Source: an uncultured Woeseiaceae bacterium (GTDB lineage: Bacteria > Pseudomonadota > Gammaproteobacteria > Steroidobacterales > Woeseiaceae). From it: a stretch of DNA of 59,141 nucleotides. Below, piece by piece: positions 19,367 through 30,242 of the stretch. The number at the start of each line of letters is the position of its first letter. The stretch's first letter is position 1. Under the pieces are notes generated by a model. The model saw nothing but the letters and a program-made list of their open reading frames with translations. It did no database searches and was not told the DNA's origin. Where the stretch lies: positions 1 through 59,141 of the forward strand of contig CABXJW010000003.1 in NCBI GenBank assembly GCA_902512585.1. The letters run 5' to 3'. Made by a program: the position numbers and the translations under genes.

Positions 19367-20428
19367 TTGGCATTACTGTATTTTAAAGCTGAAAATTTTC
19401 GTTTATTCGACAGTGTCGAATTTCAGCTACATCCTAGATATAACTTAATTTATGGTGATAATGCCTCAGGTAAAACAAGCGCTTTAGAGGCAATTTCATA
19501 TTTAGGAAGAGGGCGATCCTTTCGAGGTGCGCAAACAAAAAGCATTGTTAAAAATGGACAAGAAGACTTCTTGTTGTTTGGGCAAACCGTGAATGAATCA
19601 AAGCAAGATAAGCTGGGTATAACGAATGGTTCTAGTGGTTTAGCGTTAAGTTTAAATGGAGAGCACACTGGCGGGCTTGAATCTTTAGCTAGATCGCTCC
19701 CGGTTCAAGTAATTGATCCCAATATACATAATCTTGTTGCGGGCTCACCAGAAAATAGACGTAGATTTCTTGACTGGGTGGTGTTTCACGTGGAACCATC
19801 TTATCTAAAGGTTTGGAGAAAATATAAAAGATCCTTGAAACAAAGAAATCTCTTGCTTAAAAACCACAATAAAAAGGAACTTAGGAGTTGGAACAAGGGC
19901 TTTATCGCATTAGGTGAAGAAATTAACAAATTAAGATGTTCGGTTTTCGAGGTCCTCGAAAGTGCGGTATCCCAAATTAGTACATCACTCCTGGATGATG
20001 GTGTTTTGTTTCATTATGATCGTGGTTGGCCCGACAATCAAAATCTTGAAGAATCTTTAATAAAATCTGAAACTAGAGATATTCAGCTTAAAAGCACACA
20101 AATTGGTCCTCACAGGGCAGATATTTCGATAACATATGCTGCCTGTAGAGCAAAAAAGCATATTTCTCGAGGCCAGCAAAAACTCTTAGCTTGTGCCATG
20201 GTGCTGGGATCTGTCGAAATTGTACAAGAGTATATGGACAGCCCCATTCTTCTCTTGCTAGATGACCCATCGGCTGAATTGGATAATAACTCTCTTAATA
20301 AATTAATGAAGGAGGTCGTTGCTATGGGCCCTCAAATTATAGCTACGTCAATTGAAAAACATGAGAATTTTTTCCCTGATGAGTATTTTGTGTTTCACGT
20401 GGAACATGGTAAGGTTAAATTAGTGTAA
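19367..20428 (+). CDS. recF: DNA replication and repair protein RecF
   Basis: 353 residues, SMC-like ABC ATPase. Walker A is GDNASGKTS (around 30-38), the ABC signature is ISRGQQKLL and Walker B is LLLLDDPSAELD. The start is TTG (19367-19369), 6 nt after the dnaN stop; the first residues LLYFKAENFRLFDS match the family start, so an upstream start is not needed. Two parS-like palindromes lie inside the coding region and both are read as VFHVE. RecF helps load RecA at gaps. Confidence 0.95.
   Translation: MALLYFKAENFRLFDSVEFQLHPRYNLIYGDNASGKTSALEAISYLGRGRSFRGAQTKSIVKNGQEDFLLFGQTVNESKQDKLGITNGSSGLALSLNGEHTGGLESLARSLPVQVIDPNIHNLVAGSPENRRRFLDWVVFHVEPSYLKVWRKYKRSLKQRNLLLKNHNKKELRSWNKGFIALGEEINKLRCSVFEVLESAVSQISTSLLDDGVLFHYDRGWPDNQNLEESLIKSETRDIQLKSTQIGPHRADISITYAACRAKKHISRGQQKLLACAMVLGSVEIVQEYMDSPILLLLDDPSAELDNNSLNKLMKEVVAMGPQIIATSIEKHENFFPDEYFVFHVEHGKVKLV
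19782..19797. other. parS-like site 1 (inside recF)
   Basis: TGTTTCACGTGGAACC differs at the last base from the second site 20391-20406 and closely matches the bacterial parS consensus (TGTTTCACGTGAAACA and variants with GGAACA). It lies in the recF coding sequence, read as VFHVEP. Confidence 0.72.
20391..20406. other. parS-like site 2 (inside recF, 3' end)
   Basis: TGTTTCACGTGGAACA matches a standard gammaproteobacterial parS variant over all 16 bases. It is about 600 bp from site 1 and about 16 kb from parAB. Origin-proximal clusters of parS near dnaA are where chromosomal ParB normally loads. Confidence 0.8.
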
Positions 20429-20511
20429 CACCATAAAAAATATATATAAATCAATAACTTAAAATTACTGCTCTCTCACTCAGCACTTCCATGAAATCTT
20501 CATTTATTTAG

Positions 20512-23720
<3,209 letters not shown>

Positions 23721-23745
23721 CTCATGAGTATACAGATTTTATCCA

Positions 23746-25110
23746 TTAATTAGCTTCAATATTAGCAGCAAAAAATTCTGGTATATTCTCTAGCTTCAAT
23801 CTATGTTGTTGCATGGTATCTCTATTTCTTATGGTTGCTGTATTATTTTCTATAGTTTCAAAGTCAATTGTTATACAGAGAGGAGTTCCAATTTCATCGT
23901 GACGCCGATAGCTTTTACCAATATTGCCAGAATTCTCAACAACTACCCTCCCTAATTTTTTCTTTTGTAATAATGATTTTAGATCCGCAGCAAGCTTAAC
24001 TAATTGTTCATTATTTCTTTTTAATGGAATTACTGCAGCTTTTATAGGAGCCAAGTGAGGTTTAAAAGCTAACACAGTTCGTTCCTTGCCATTTTCTAGC
24101 TTTTCAACTTTGTAAGCTTCGTTTAATAAGGCAAGAACACCCCTATCAACACCAGCTGAAGGCTCTATCACATATGGTATTTTCCATTCTTTTGTCTCTC
24201 TATTTTGAACCGCAAGCTTGCTATTTGAAGATTTATTTTTTGTTACATTAGCAGTTATATTAAGTTCTGATTGTCCTTTAGAATGGGAACCTAAATCGAA
24301 ATCAGTACGATTAGCTATTCCTTCGAGCTCTTCTAAACCATGAGGAAATCTGTACATGATATCAATGGTCGCTTTGGAGTAATGTGCAAGCTCGTCTGAG
24401 GGTACATTTAAAATTTCAATGTTCTCTTTATTGACGCCTTGTTCAAACCACCATTGCAGTCTGAGGTCAGTCCATAATTTGTGCCAATGCTCATCTGTGC
24501 CTTCTTCAACGAAAAATTCAAGCTCCATTTGCTCGAATTCTCTGACCCTAAAAATAAAATTTCGTGGTGTTATTTCATTGCGAAATGCTTTACCTATTTG
24601 TGCTATTCCAAATGGAAGATGATGTGGTGTCGAGTCTAGTACATTTTTAAAATTAACAAATATCTGTTGAGCAGTCTCTGGCCTTAAATATGCAAAAGAA
24701 TTGCCATCATCTATTGGGCCCACACTGGTTTTGAACATCAGGTTAAAAGGTCTCGGGTCAGTTAGATTATCAGATTGACAAGAGGGGCATTTGCCCTCTT
24801 TTAAATGATCTGCACGCCATCTTGATTTACAATCACGACAATCTACTAAGGGATCAGAAAAAGTATCTTCGTGCCCTGATTGTTTGAGCACTTTAGGGTG
24901 AGTTAATATTGAAGCATCTATACCTTCGACATCATCCCGTTCATAAACCATGCTGCTCCACCATGCTTTTTTGAGATTATTTTTCAACTCAATTCCCAAA
25001 GGGCCATAGTCATATAAGCCTTGAAGCCCACCATATATCTCATTTGACTGAAAAATAAACCCCCTGCGCTTACATAGAGCAACTAATTCTTCCATTGTTT
25101 TTGCTGTCAT
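23746..25110 (-). CDS. glyQS: Glycyl-tRNA synthetase, single-chain (alpha2) type
   Basis: 454 residues. It starts with the GRS1-type sequence [22 protein letters not shown]. Class II motifs follow: [12 protein letters not shown] (motif 2 region) and a motif 3 region around [13 protein letters not shown]. Four Cys in [12 protein letters not shown]-...-CPSCQS form a probable zinc site. The C-terminal anticodon-binding domain begins near KAAVIPL. Most gammaproteobacteria instead carry separate glyQ and glyS subunits (alpha2beta2 type), which in Pseudomonas lie at this very locus. Confidence 0.95.
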   Translation of the reverse strand: MTAKTMEELVALCKRRGFIFQSNEIYGGLQGLYDYGPLGIELKNNLKKAWWSSMVYERDDVEGIDASILTHPKVLKQSGHEDTFSDPLVDCRDCKSRWRADHLKEGKCPSCQSDNLTDPRPFNLMFKTSVGPIDDGNSFAYLRPETAQQIFVNFKNVLDSTPHHLPFGIAQIGKAFRNEITPRNFIFRVREFEQMELEFFVEEGTDEHWHKLWTDLRLQWWFEQGVNKENIEILNVPSDELAHYSKATIDIMYRFPHGLEELEGIANRTDFDLGSHSKGQSELNITANVTKNKSSNSKLAVQNRETKEWKIPYVIEPSAGVDRGVLALLNEAYKVEKLENGKERTVLAFKPHLAPIKAAVIPLKRNNEQLVKLAADLKSLLQKKKLGRVVVENSGNIGKSYRRHDEIGTPLCITIDFETIENNTATIRNRDTMQQHRLKLENIPEFFAANIEAN

Positions 25111-25220
25111 ATTTTTATCACTTCGAATTTTTAGAATATTATAACTCTCATTGAGATCTTAAAATAGCAATGATATTGAGCTTCTTTTTTAAATAATTTA
25201 TTAAATTATTTAAATGTAAA

Positions 25221-25249
25221 TTGATCCTCTGATTATTTATTAGTATCAT
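25221..25249 (+). promoter_or_regulatory. Sigma70-type promoter of the glnA leader
   Basis: TTGATC (25221-25226) and TATCAT (25244-25249) are separated by 17 nt. The predicted transcription start near 25256 lies just upstream of the riboswitch-like sequence, which supports the reading of that sequence as a 5' leader. Confidence 0.6.
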
Positions 25250-25261
25250 ATCTTGGATGGT

Positions 25262-25352
25262 GTAATTCGTACAACCTGCAAAAAGTTGGTTCTAAACCAA
25301 TATTGAGACGCAAGTAAGCCGAAGCTGAAGAAACGGAGTCGTTTATCTCAAG
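25262..25352 (+). promoter_or_regulatory. Glutamine riboswitch-like element (glnA RNA type) in the glnA leader
   Basis: From 25305 the RNA reads GAGACGCAAGTAAG, then CCGAAG, then CTGAAGAAACGG, which aligns base by base with the 3' half of the glnA (glutamine) aptamer as I remember it: GACGGAAGTAGG, a short hairpin, then GAAGGAACG. P1 can form between TTCGT (25266-25270) and ACGGA (25333-25337). P3 is AGC/GCT (25317-25319 with 25324-25326) closed by CGAA. A 6-bp hairpin TTGGTT/AACCAA (25286-25300) lies in the P2 region, which is longer than usual. TTGAGA (25303-25308) can pair instead with TCTCAA (25346-25351), a plausible switch. Glutamine binding is inferred. Confidence 0.68.
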
Positions 25353-25390
25353 AGTCTATCTTCTATTGCCAGTATTAAATGAGTAATTTA

Positions 25391-25406
25391 TTCGACGTAA
25401 GTCGAA
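25391..25406 (+). promoter_or_regulatory. GTAA-capped hairpin before the leader ORF ribosome-binding site
   Basis: TTCGAC and GTCGAA form a perfect 6-bp stem closed by the GNRA-type loop GTAA. It ends 1 nt before the strong Shine-Dalgarno GAGGAG (25408-25413) of the small ORF, so it could shape ribosome access. It is one of four short hairpins in this 240-nt leader. Confidence 0.5.
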
Positions 25407-25417
25407 CGAGGAGCAAT

Positions 25418-25507
25418 ATGAATAATCTAGTAAATACTATGTTGGGTATATCCCAATCCATACCTATTATAAATTTTAATCTACTAAGGAGTGTTAATAA
25501 TGACTAA
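25418..25507 (+). CDS. 29-codon leader ORF overlapping the glnA start
   Basis: ATG at 25418 follows GAGGAG by 4 nt. The peptide begins [16 protein letters not shown] and ends LLRSVNND; its stop TAA (25505-25507) lies just past the glnA ATG (25500), so the two frames overlap by 8 nt. The coding stretch contains a hairpin TTGGG/CCCAA (25442-25456) and the glnA Shine-Dalgarno. I recognise no homologue. It may be a leader peptide that couples translation to glnA, or a functional small protein such as those found behind glutamine riboswitches in cyanobacteria. It is untested. Confidence 0.5.
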   Translation: MNNLVNTMLGISQSIPIINFNLLRSVNND

Positions 25508-26909
25508 TGCAGAAGTTTTAGCGCTAATTAAAGATAAAGACATTAAATTTATAGATTTTCGTTTTACTGATACAAAAGGCAAAGAGCATCATGTCTCAGT
25601 GCCAGCACACACGATAAATGAAAACGCCTTTCAAGATGGAAAAATGATTGATGGATCTTCATTGGGTGGCTGGAAGCCAATTAATGAATCAGACATGATT
25701 CTTTTGCCAGATTCATCATCTGCGGTGATAGATCTTTTTGCTGAAGATGAAACATTGAACCTGAGATGTGATGTTATTGAGCCCTCTACAATGAAAGGTT
25801 ATGATCGTTGCCCAAGATCACTCGCAAAAAGAGCAGAAGCTTATTTCAAATCCACAGGAATAGGAGATGATGTTTTTTTTGGACCAGAAAATGAATTCTT
25901 CATTTTTGATGATGTGCGTTGGGACGATGGCATGAAGGGTGCATTTTATGCGATTGATTCTACGGAAGCTGTTTGGAATACTGGAAAAGAGTATGCAGAG
26001 GGTAATACAGGACATAGACCAGGTGTGAAGGGTGGTTATTATCCAGTACCTCCAGTTGATTCTTTACATGATATTCGTTCTGCTATGTGTCTGGCTTTAG
26101 ATGAAATGGGCGTGGAAACAGAAGTTCACCATCACGAGGTAGCAACTGCTGGCCAATGTGAAATTGGAGCTAAATATAGTACATTGACAAGAAAAGCTGA
26201 CGAAGTGCAAATCTTTAAATATGTGGTTCATAATGTTGCACACAGTTACGGTAAAACAGCTACGTTCATGCCAAAACCTATAGTGAACGACAACGGAAGC
26301 GGTATGCATGTGCATATGTCTATTTTCAAAGACGGTAATAATCTTTTTACTGGGGACGGTTATGGTGGCCTTTCAGAAACTGCATTACATTATATTGGAG
26401 GCGTGATAAAACATGCCAAAGCTATTAATGCTTTTACCAATCCTGCCACAAATAGTTATAAAAGATTAGTTCCTGGTTTTGAGGCACCAACTATATTGGC
26501 TTATTCTGCTCGTAATCGTTCTGCTTCCATCAGAATACCGTATGAAGCAAATGCAAAGGCGCGAAGAGTTGAGGTGCGTTTTCCTGATTCAATGGCAAAT
26601 CCGTATTTAGCGTTTTCTGCCCTGATGATGGCTGGGCTAGATGGAATTAAAAACAAAATCCATCCTGGAGAAGCAATGGACAAAGATCTTTATGATCTTC
26701 CCCCTGAAGAAGAGAAGGAATTGCAACTAGTAGCCTTTTCATTGGATGAAGCGCTTGAAGAATTGGATAAAGATCGGGAGTTTTTAAAAGCAGGCGATGT
26801 ATTTAGTGATGATATGATTGATGCTTACATTGCACTTAAAATGGAAAATGTTACACGTTTGAGGATGACAACTCATCCAGTTGAGTTTGACATGTATTAC
26901 AGTTTATAA
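25500..26909 (+). CDS. glnA: Glutamine synthetase, type I (GSI-beta)
   Basis: 469 residues from the ATG at 25500, identical in length to E. coli GlnA, with AAGGAG 8 nt upstream; an in-frame GTG 9 nt earlier is inside that site. Catalytic signatures are FFGPENEFF, the ATP-binding [16 protein letters not shown] region and the loop around [10 protein letters not shown]. The adenylylation Tyr is kept in [10 protein letters not shown] (Tyr398). So post-translational control by GlnE-type adenylylation is possible in addition to the RNA leader. It makes glutamine from glutamate, ammonia and ATP in the cytoplasm. Confidence 0.98.
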   Translation: MTNAEVLALIKDKDIKFIDFRFTDTKGKEHHVSVPAHTINENAFQDGKMIDGSSLGGWKPINESDMILLPDSSSAVIDLFAEDETLNLRCDVIEPSTMKGYDRCPRSLAKRAEAYFKSTGIGDDVFFGPENEFFIFDDVRWDDGMKGAFYAIDSTEAVWNTGKEYAEGNTGHRPGVKGGYYPVPPVDSLHDIRSAMCLALDEMGVETEVHHHEVATAGQCEIGAKYSTLTRKADEVQIFKYVVHNVAHSYGKTATFMPKPIVNDNGSGMHVHMSIFKDGNNLFTGDGYGGLSETALHYIGGVIKHAKAINAFTNPATNSYKRLVPGFEAPTILAYSARNRSASIRIPYEANAKARRVEVRFPDSMANPYLAFSALMMAGLDGIKNKIHPGEAMDKDLYDLPPEEEKELQLVAFSLDEALEELDKDREFLKAGDVFSDDMIDAYIALKMENVTRLRMTTHPVEFDMYYSL

Positions 26910-26924
26910 AACAAACTGAAATTT

Positions 26925-26955
26925 AAAAAGCCGGTTTAAAAACCGGCTTTTTTTT
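26925..26955. terminator. Bidirectional rho-independent terminator between glnA and pyrD
   Basis: AAAAGCCGGTTT and AAACCGGCTTTT form a perfect GC-cored stem with a minimal loop, flanked by an A tract on one side and a T tract on the other. It can therefore stop both rightward glnA and leftward pyrD transcripts, whose 3' ends meet here. Confidence 0.92.
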
Positions 26956-27901
26956 ATGTTTTGAGGCTGCCAACTATCTCATGAACGGATTGTATATTAT
27001 GTTTAGCCATATAACTGATAAGCTCTTCATTAATTTTTTTACATATCATTGGATCATAAAAGAGAGCAGTGCCGATTCCAACTGTAGTTGCGCCAGCTAT
27101 TAGGAACTCTAGTACATCATTTGAATTTGTTATGCCGCCTTGCCCTAAGATTGGAATCCCATGTGGCTCAGCTACTTCATAGACTTGTTTGACTTTTAGT
27201 AATGCGATTGGTTTGATAGCTGGACCTGACAATCCACCTTGTACATTTGCAATTATGGGCTCACGAGTTTCAGTATCAATAGCCATACCCATAACAGTGT
27301 TTATAACACTTAAAGCATCTGCACCTGCTTCGATGCATTGACGAGCATTTTCTTTTATATCAGTTTGGTTTGGCGAAAGTTTTGCAATTATCGGTTTACT
27401 TGTTCGCTTTCTACAAGCGTTAATAACTTTTGCAGACATCTCAGGATAGTTACCAAAAGAGACGCCACCCTCTTTTATATTTGGACATGAGATATTTATT
27501 TCAATTGCTGAAACCATTGAATCATCGAATTTCTCAGTTACTGCACCATAATCATCAATGGTTGAGCCACAAACATTAGCAATGAAGTGTGTTTCATTGG
27601 CTATAAGGTTTGGCAAAATTTTATCTATCACATGCTCACAGCCCGGATTCTGCAAACCAATAGCGTTTAACATGCCCATGGGCGTTTCATAGACACGATG
27701 ATTTTTATTGCCCAGTCGTGGTTCAAGCGTTGTCCCTTTTAAGACCACCCCACCAACATCTGTATTCGAAAAACCATCTATTCTTGTGTATTCTTCTCCA
27801 AAGCCGACACAGCCAGATAATAAAATAGTTGGCGAAGATAAAGATAAATTACAAAAATTTGTCTGGAGAGGTCTTGTGGGATTTGTTTTGTTTTTATCCA
27901 T
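26954..27901 (-). CDS. pyrD: Dihydroorotate dehydrogenase, class 1B type
   Basis: 315 residues. FMN-binding and substrate motifs are those of class 1 enzymes: EINISCPNIKEGG with the catalytic Cys, AKLSPNQTDI, and GQGGITNSNDVLEFLIAGATTVGIGTA near the end. There is no N-terminal membrane helix of the class 2 enzyme normal in gammaproteobacteria. Class 1B enzymes work with an FeS/FAD subunit PyrK; none is encoded in this window. It oxidises dihydroorotate to orotate in pyrimidine synthesis. It could also act as a related dihydropyrimidine dehydrogenase, but the length and motifs favour PyrD. Confidence 0.82.
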   Translation of the reverse strand: MDKNKTNPTRPLQTNFCNLSLSSPTILLSGCVGFGEEYTRIDGFSNTDVGGVVLKGTTLEPRLGNKNHRVYETPMGMLNAIGLQNPGCEHVIDKILPNLIANETHFIANVCGSTIDDYGAVTEKFDDSMVSAIEINISCPNIKEGGVSFGNYPEMSAKVINACRKRTSKPIIAKLSPNQTDIKENARQCIEAGADALSVINTVMGMAIDTETREPIIANVQGGLSGPAIKPIALLKVKQVYEVAEPHGIPILGQGGITNSNDVLEFLIAGATTVGIGTALFYDPMICKKINEELISYMAKHNIQSVHEIVGSLKT

Positions 27902-27983
27902 AATAAGTTTTTATTGGTATCTTCATCATTAATTATAAAGAATAATGTATTTTTCAGCGAATATAATATTTTAAGGACTTTAA

Positions 27984-28475
27984 ATGTTTAATTTGATTTT
28001 GTATGAACCTGAAATTCCACCTAATACAGGGAATATAATACGTTTATGTGCGAATACAGGTGTTAAATTACATCTTATTGAGCCACTAGGATTTGATTTA
28101 AACGAAAAAAAATTGCGCCGAGCTGGACTTGATTATCGAGAGTTCGCTGAAGTTAAAACATATGCATCTATAGAGAAATGTTTAGAATATCTTAATAATC
28201 CTCGCTTATTTGCATTCAGCACAAAAGGCAGGATTAGTCATGATGCGCCAAACTATAAAATAAATGATGCTTTTTTATTTGGCCCAGAAACACGAGGGCT
28301 ACCAAGTAGTATCTTATTAGATAAAAGAGTTAATCAAGTTATAAGAATTCCAATGCTAAAGAAAAGCAGAAGCTTGAATCTATCCAACAGCACAGCAGTG
28401 GTAATTTATGAGGCTTGGCGACAAAAAAAATATATTGGCCAATCACCTATTCTGACTGAAGCTCCCTCGACATAA
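27984..28475 (+). CDS. trmL: tRNA (cytidine/uridine-2'-O-)-methyltransferase TrmL
   Basis: 163 residues of the small SPOUT family. It begins MFNLILYEPEIPPNTGNIIRLC, with FGPETRGLP and IPM...SRSLNLSNS forming the knot that binds SAM. TrmL methylates the ribose at wobble position 34 of the tRNA-Leu isoacceptors. The 3' end overlaps the convergent gpsA by 29 bp. In E. coli trmL also lies close to gpsA and secB, with cysE between; cysE is absent here. Confidence 0.95.
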   Translation: MFNLILYEPEIPPNTGNIIRLCANTGVKLHLIEPLGFDLNEKKLRRAGLDYREFAEVKTYASIEKCLEYLNNPRLFAFSTKGRISHDAPNYKINDAFLFGPETRGLPSSILLDKRVNQVIRIPMLKKSRSLNLSNSTAVVIYEAWRQKKYIGQSPILTEAPST

Positions 28476-29433
28476 GTGCCTTAGCCGCATTTTCAGGATT
28501 CAGGCCATTAAACAGAATATTATTTATTGTTGTACATATAGGCATATCAATTTGCATTTTTTTTGATAAGTTGTGCATTGCTGCTGTGGCTGTAATGCCC
28601 TCAATCACTTGATTGATTTCTAGTTTTGCCTCGGAGATAGTTTTCCCTTTCGCTATTGCCAAGCCAAAACGACGATTTCTTGAGAGATTACTTGTACAAG
28701 TTAAAACTAAATCACCCATTCCAGCAAGACCGAGAAAAGTGTTGTTATCTGCGCCAAGGGCTACTCCAAGTCTTTGCATCTCTGCTAACCCACGATTAAT
28801 TAAGGCAATTCGCGAATTATCTCCATAATCTAATCCATCAGAAATGCCAGCCCCAATAGCTAGAATATTTTTTATTGCACCACCAATTTCGACTCCAGTA
28901 ATATCATGAGAGGTATAGGCACGAAAAGATAGATCAGAGATATTGGATGCGAGGTATTTACTAAAAGCTTTGTTTTTTGAGGCTATTGTAACGGCAGTAG
29001 GCTTATTTTGAGCCACCTCGATTGCGAATGAAGGTCCGGAGATAATGGCCATTTTTTGATTCTCATCAAATATTTCTTCACATATATTATGTGGCAATAA
29101 TCCTGTGTTTACTTCGAAGCCTTTTGACGCCCACCAAATGTCAAAGTTTTTATTTAGTGACTTCATCTTTATTAATATCTCTCTGAGATTGTCACTAGGA
29201 ACTGCTATTAAAACTTCTTTTGCATCTTTTAAAGCAGCATTAAGCTCTGAAAATATAACTATATTTTTTGGTAGAAATATATTTGGTAAGTATTGTTTGT
29301 TTTCTCGTGTTTGAATAAGGTTGGTGATATTTTCAGATTCTCTTCCCCAGAGATTCACAGTGCGATTTTTCTTTGCTAACTGCAGTGCTAATGCCGTTCC
29401 CCAGGAGCCTGCTCCAAGAACTGTAATAGGCAT
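28447..29433 (-). CDS. gpsA: Glycerol-3-phosphate dehydrogenase (NAD(P)+)
   Basis: 328 residues. The Rossmann motif LGAGSWGTALALQL opens the protein; the active-site Lys region is in VEIGGAIKNILAIGAGI, followed by the C-terminal helical domain with GLAGMGDLVLTCTS. It makes sn-glycerol 3-phosphate for phospholipids, with plsC-type acyltransferases downstream in the pathway. It lies 26 nt after secB in the conserved rhodanese-grxC-secB-gpsA order. Confidence 0.97.
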   Translation of the reverse strand: MPITVLGAGSWGTALALQLAKKNRTVNLWGRESENITNLIQTRENKQYLPNIFLPKNIVIFSELNAALKDAKEVLIAVPSDNLREILIKMKSLNKNFDIWWASKGFEVNTGLLPHNICEEIFDENQKMAIISGPSFAIEVAQNKPTAVTIASKNKAFSKYLASNISDLSFRAYTSHDITGVEIGGAIKNILAIGAGISDGLDYGDNSRIALINRGLAEMQRLGVALGADNNTFLGLAGMGDLVLTCTSNLSRNRRFGLAIAKGKTISEAKLEINQVIEGITATAAMHNLSKKMQIDMPICTTINNILFNGLNPENAAKALMSRELQSE

Positions 29434-29459
29434 TAATTCAGAAACATTATTTTTGATGC

Positions 29460-29945
29460 TCAGTGTGTTGTCTCCGTAGGAGCATCATTATTTGTTTCCT
29501 CGCCTTGAGCTGTTGCTCTTCGTTTTGATTCTTTGTATAGTGCGTCAAAATTTATAGGCTGTAATAGAAATTCTGGAAAGCCTCCCTTTGTTATAATATT
29601 CGCGATTGCTTCTCGGGCATAGGGGAATAGGGTATTTGGACAAAAAATACCAATGATTGTTTCTAGCTCTTCTTTTTCATAGCCTGTGATTTGAAATAAA
29701 CCAGCTTGTTTTAATTCTACAAGAAAAATTACATTATCTTCGTCTTTCGCCTCAACAGTAATTGTTAAGATGACTTCATGAGTATCATCTTCATGTGGAA
29801 CATGCGTGCTACTTAAATTCAAATCTGTTTTTGGATTCCACTCTGCTCCCTTGAAGACATTGGGTGTATTTGGGGATTCGAATGAAGCGTCTTTTATATA
29901 TAATTTTTGAATTATAATTTGTTTTGATGGTTCTTTATCAGACAT
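29460..29945 (-). CDS. secB: Protein-export chaperone SecB
   Basis: 161 residues. Family motifs include IQKLYIKDASFESPNTP at the N-terminus, the beta-sheet core, and the segment CPNTLFPYAREAI followed by GGFPEFLLQPINFDALY. SecB is a tetrameric cytosolic chaperone that keeps preproteins unfolded and delivers them to SecA. It is in conserved order with grxC upstream and gpsA downstream. Confidence 0.97.
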   Translation of the reverse strand: MSDKEPSKQIIIQKLYIKDASFESPNTPNVFKGAEWNPKTDLNLSSTHVPHEDDTHEVILTITVEAKDEDNVIFLVELKQAGLFQITGYEKEELETIIGIFCPNTLFPYAREAIANIITKGGFPEFLLQPINFDALYKESKRRATAQGEETNNDAPTETTH

Positions 29946-29980
29946 TTTTATTTCCTTGGGCGTATTATTAGTAAGGGCAA

Positions 29981-30241
29981 TTATTTTATTAGTTGATCTA
30001 ATTTCCCAGTCTTTTCTAGTAAAGATAGGTCATCAAAGCCACCAATAGCTTTATTTTTTATAAAAATTTGAGGCACTGTCTTGTTACCACTTAATTGTTC
30101 CATTTCTTTCCATTGGGCATCATTCTTACTTACTGGTATTTCTTTGTAAGATATTTTTTTCTCATTTAATAATGCCTTTGCCGAATCACAAAAACTGCAA
30201 TACCAAGCAGTGTAGATGATAACATTCGCAGTATTTTTCAT
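29981..30241 (-). CDS. grxC: Glutaredoxin 3 (GrxC)
   Basis: The frame can start at a TTG within the rhodanese gene, but ATG at 30241 gives 86 residues, the normal size, 1 nt after the upstream stop. The thioredoxin-fold active site is WYCSFC (Cys15 and Cys18), so the usual CPYC is changed at both inner positions while both Cys are kept. The cis-Pro region is TVPQIFI, and GG at the GSH site follows (AIGGFDDL). It is a glutathione-dependent disulfide reductase. Confidence 0.92.
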   Translation of the reverse strand: MKNTANVIIYTAWYCSFCDSAKALLNEKKISYKEIPVSKNDAQWKEMEQLSGNKTVPQIFIKNKAIGGFDDLSLLEKTGKLDQLIK

Positions 30242-30242
30242 G

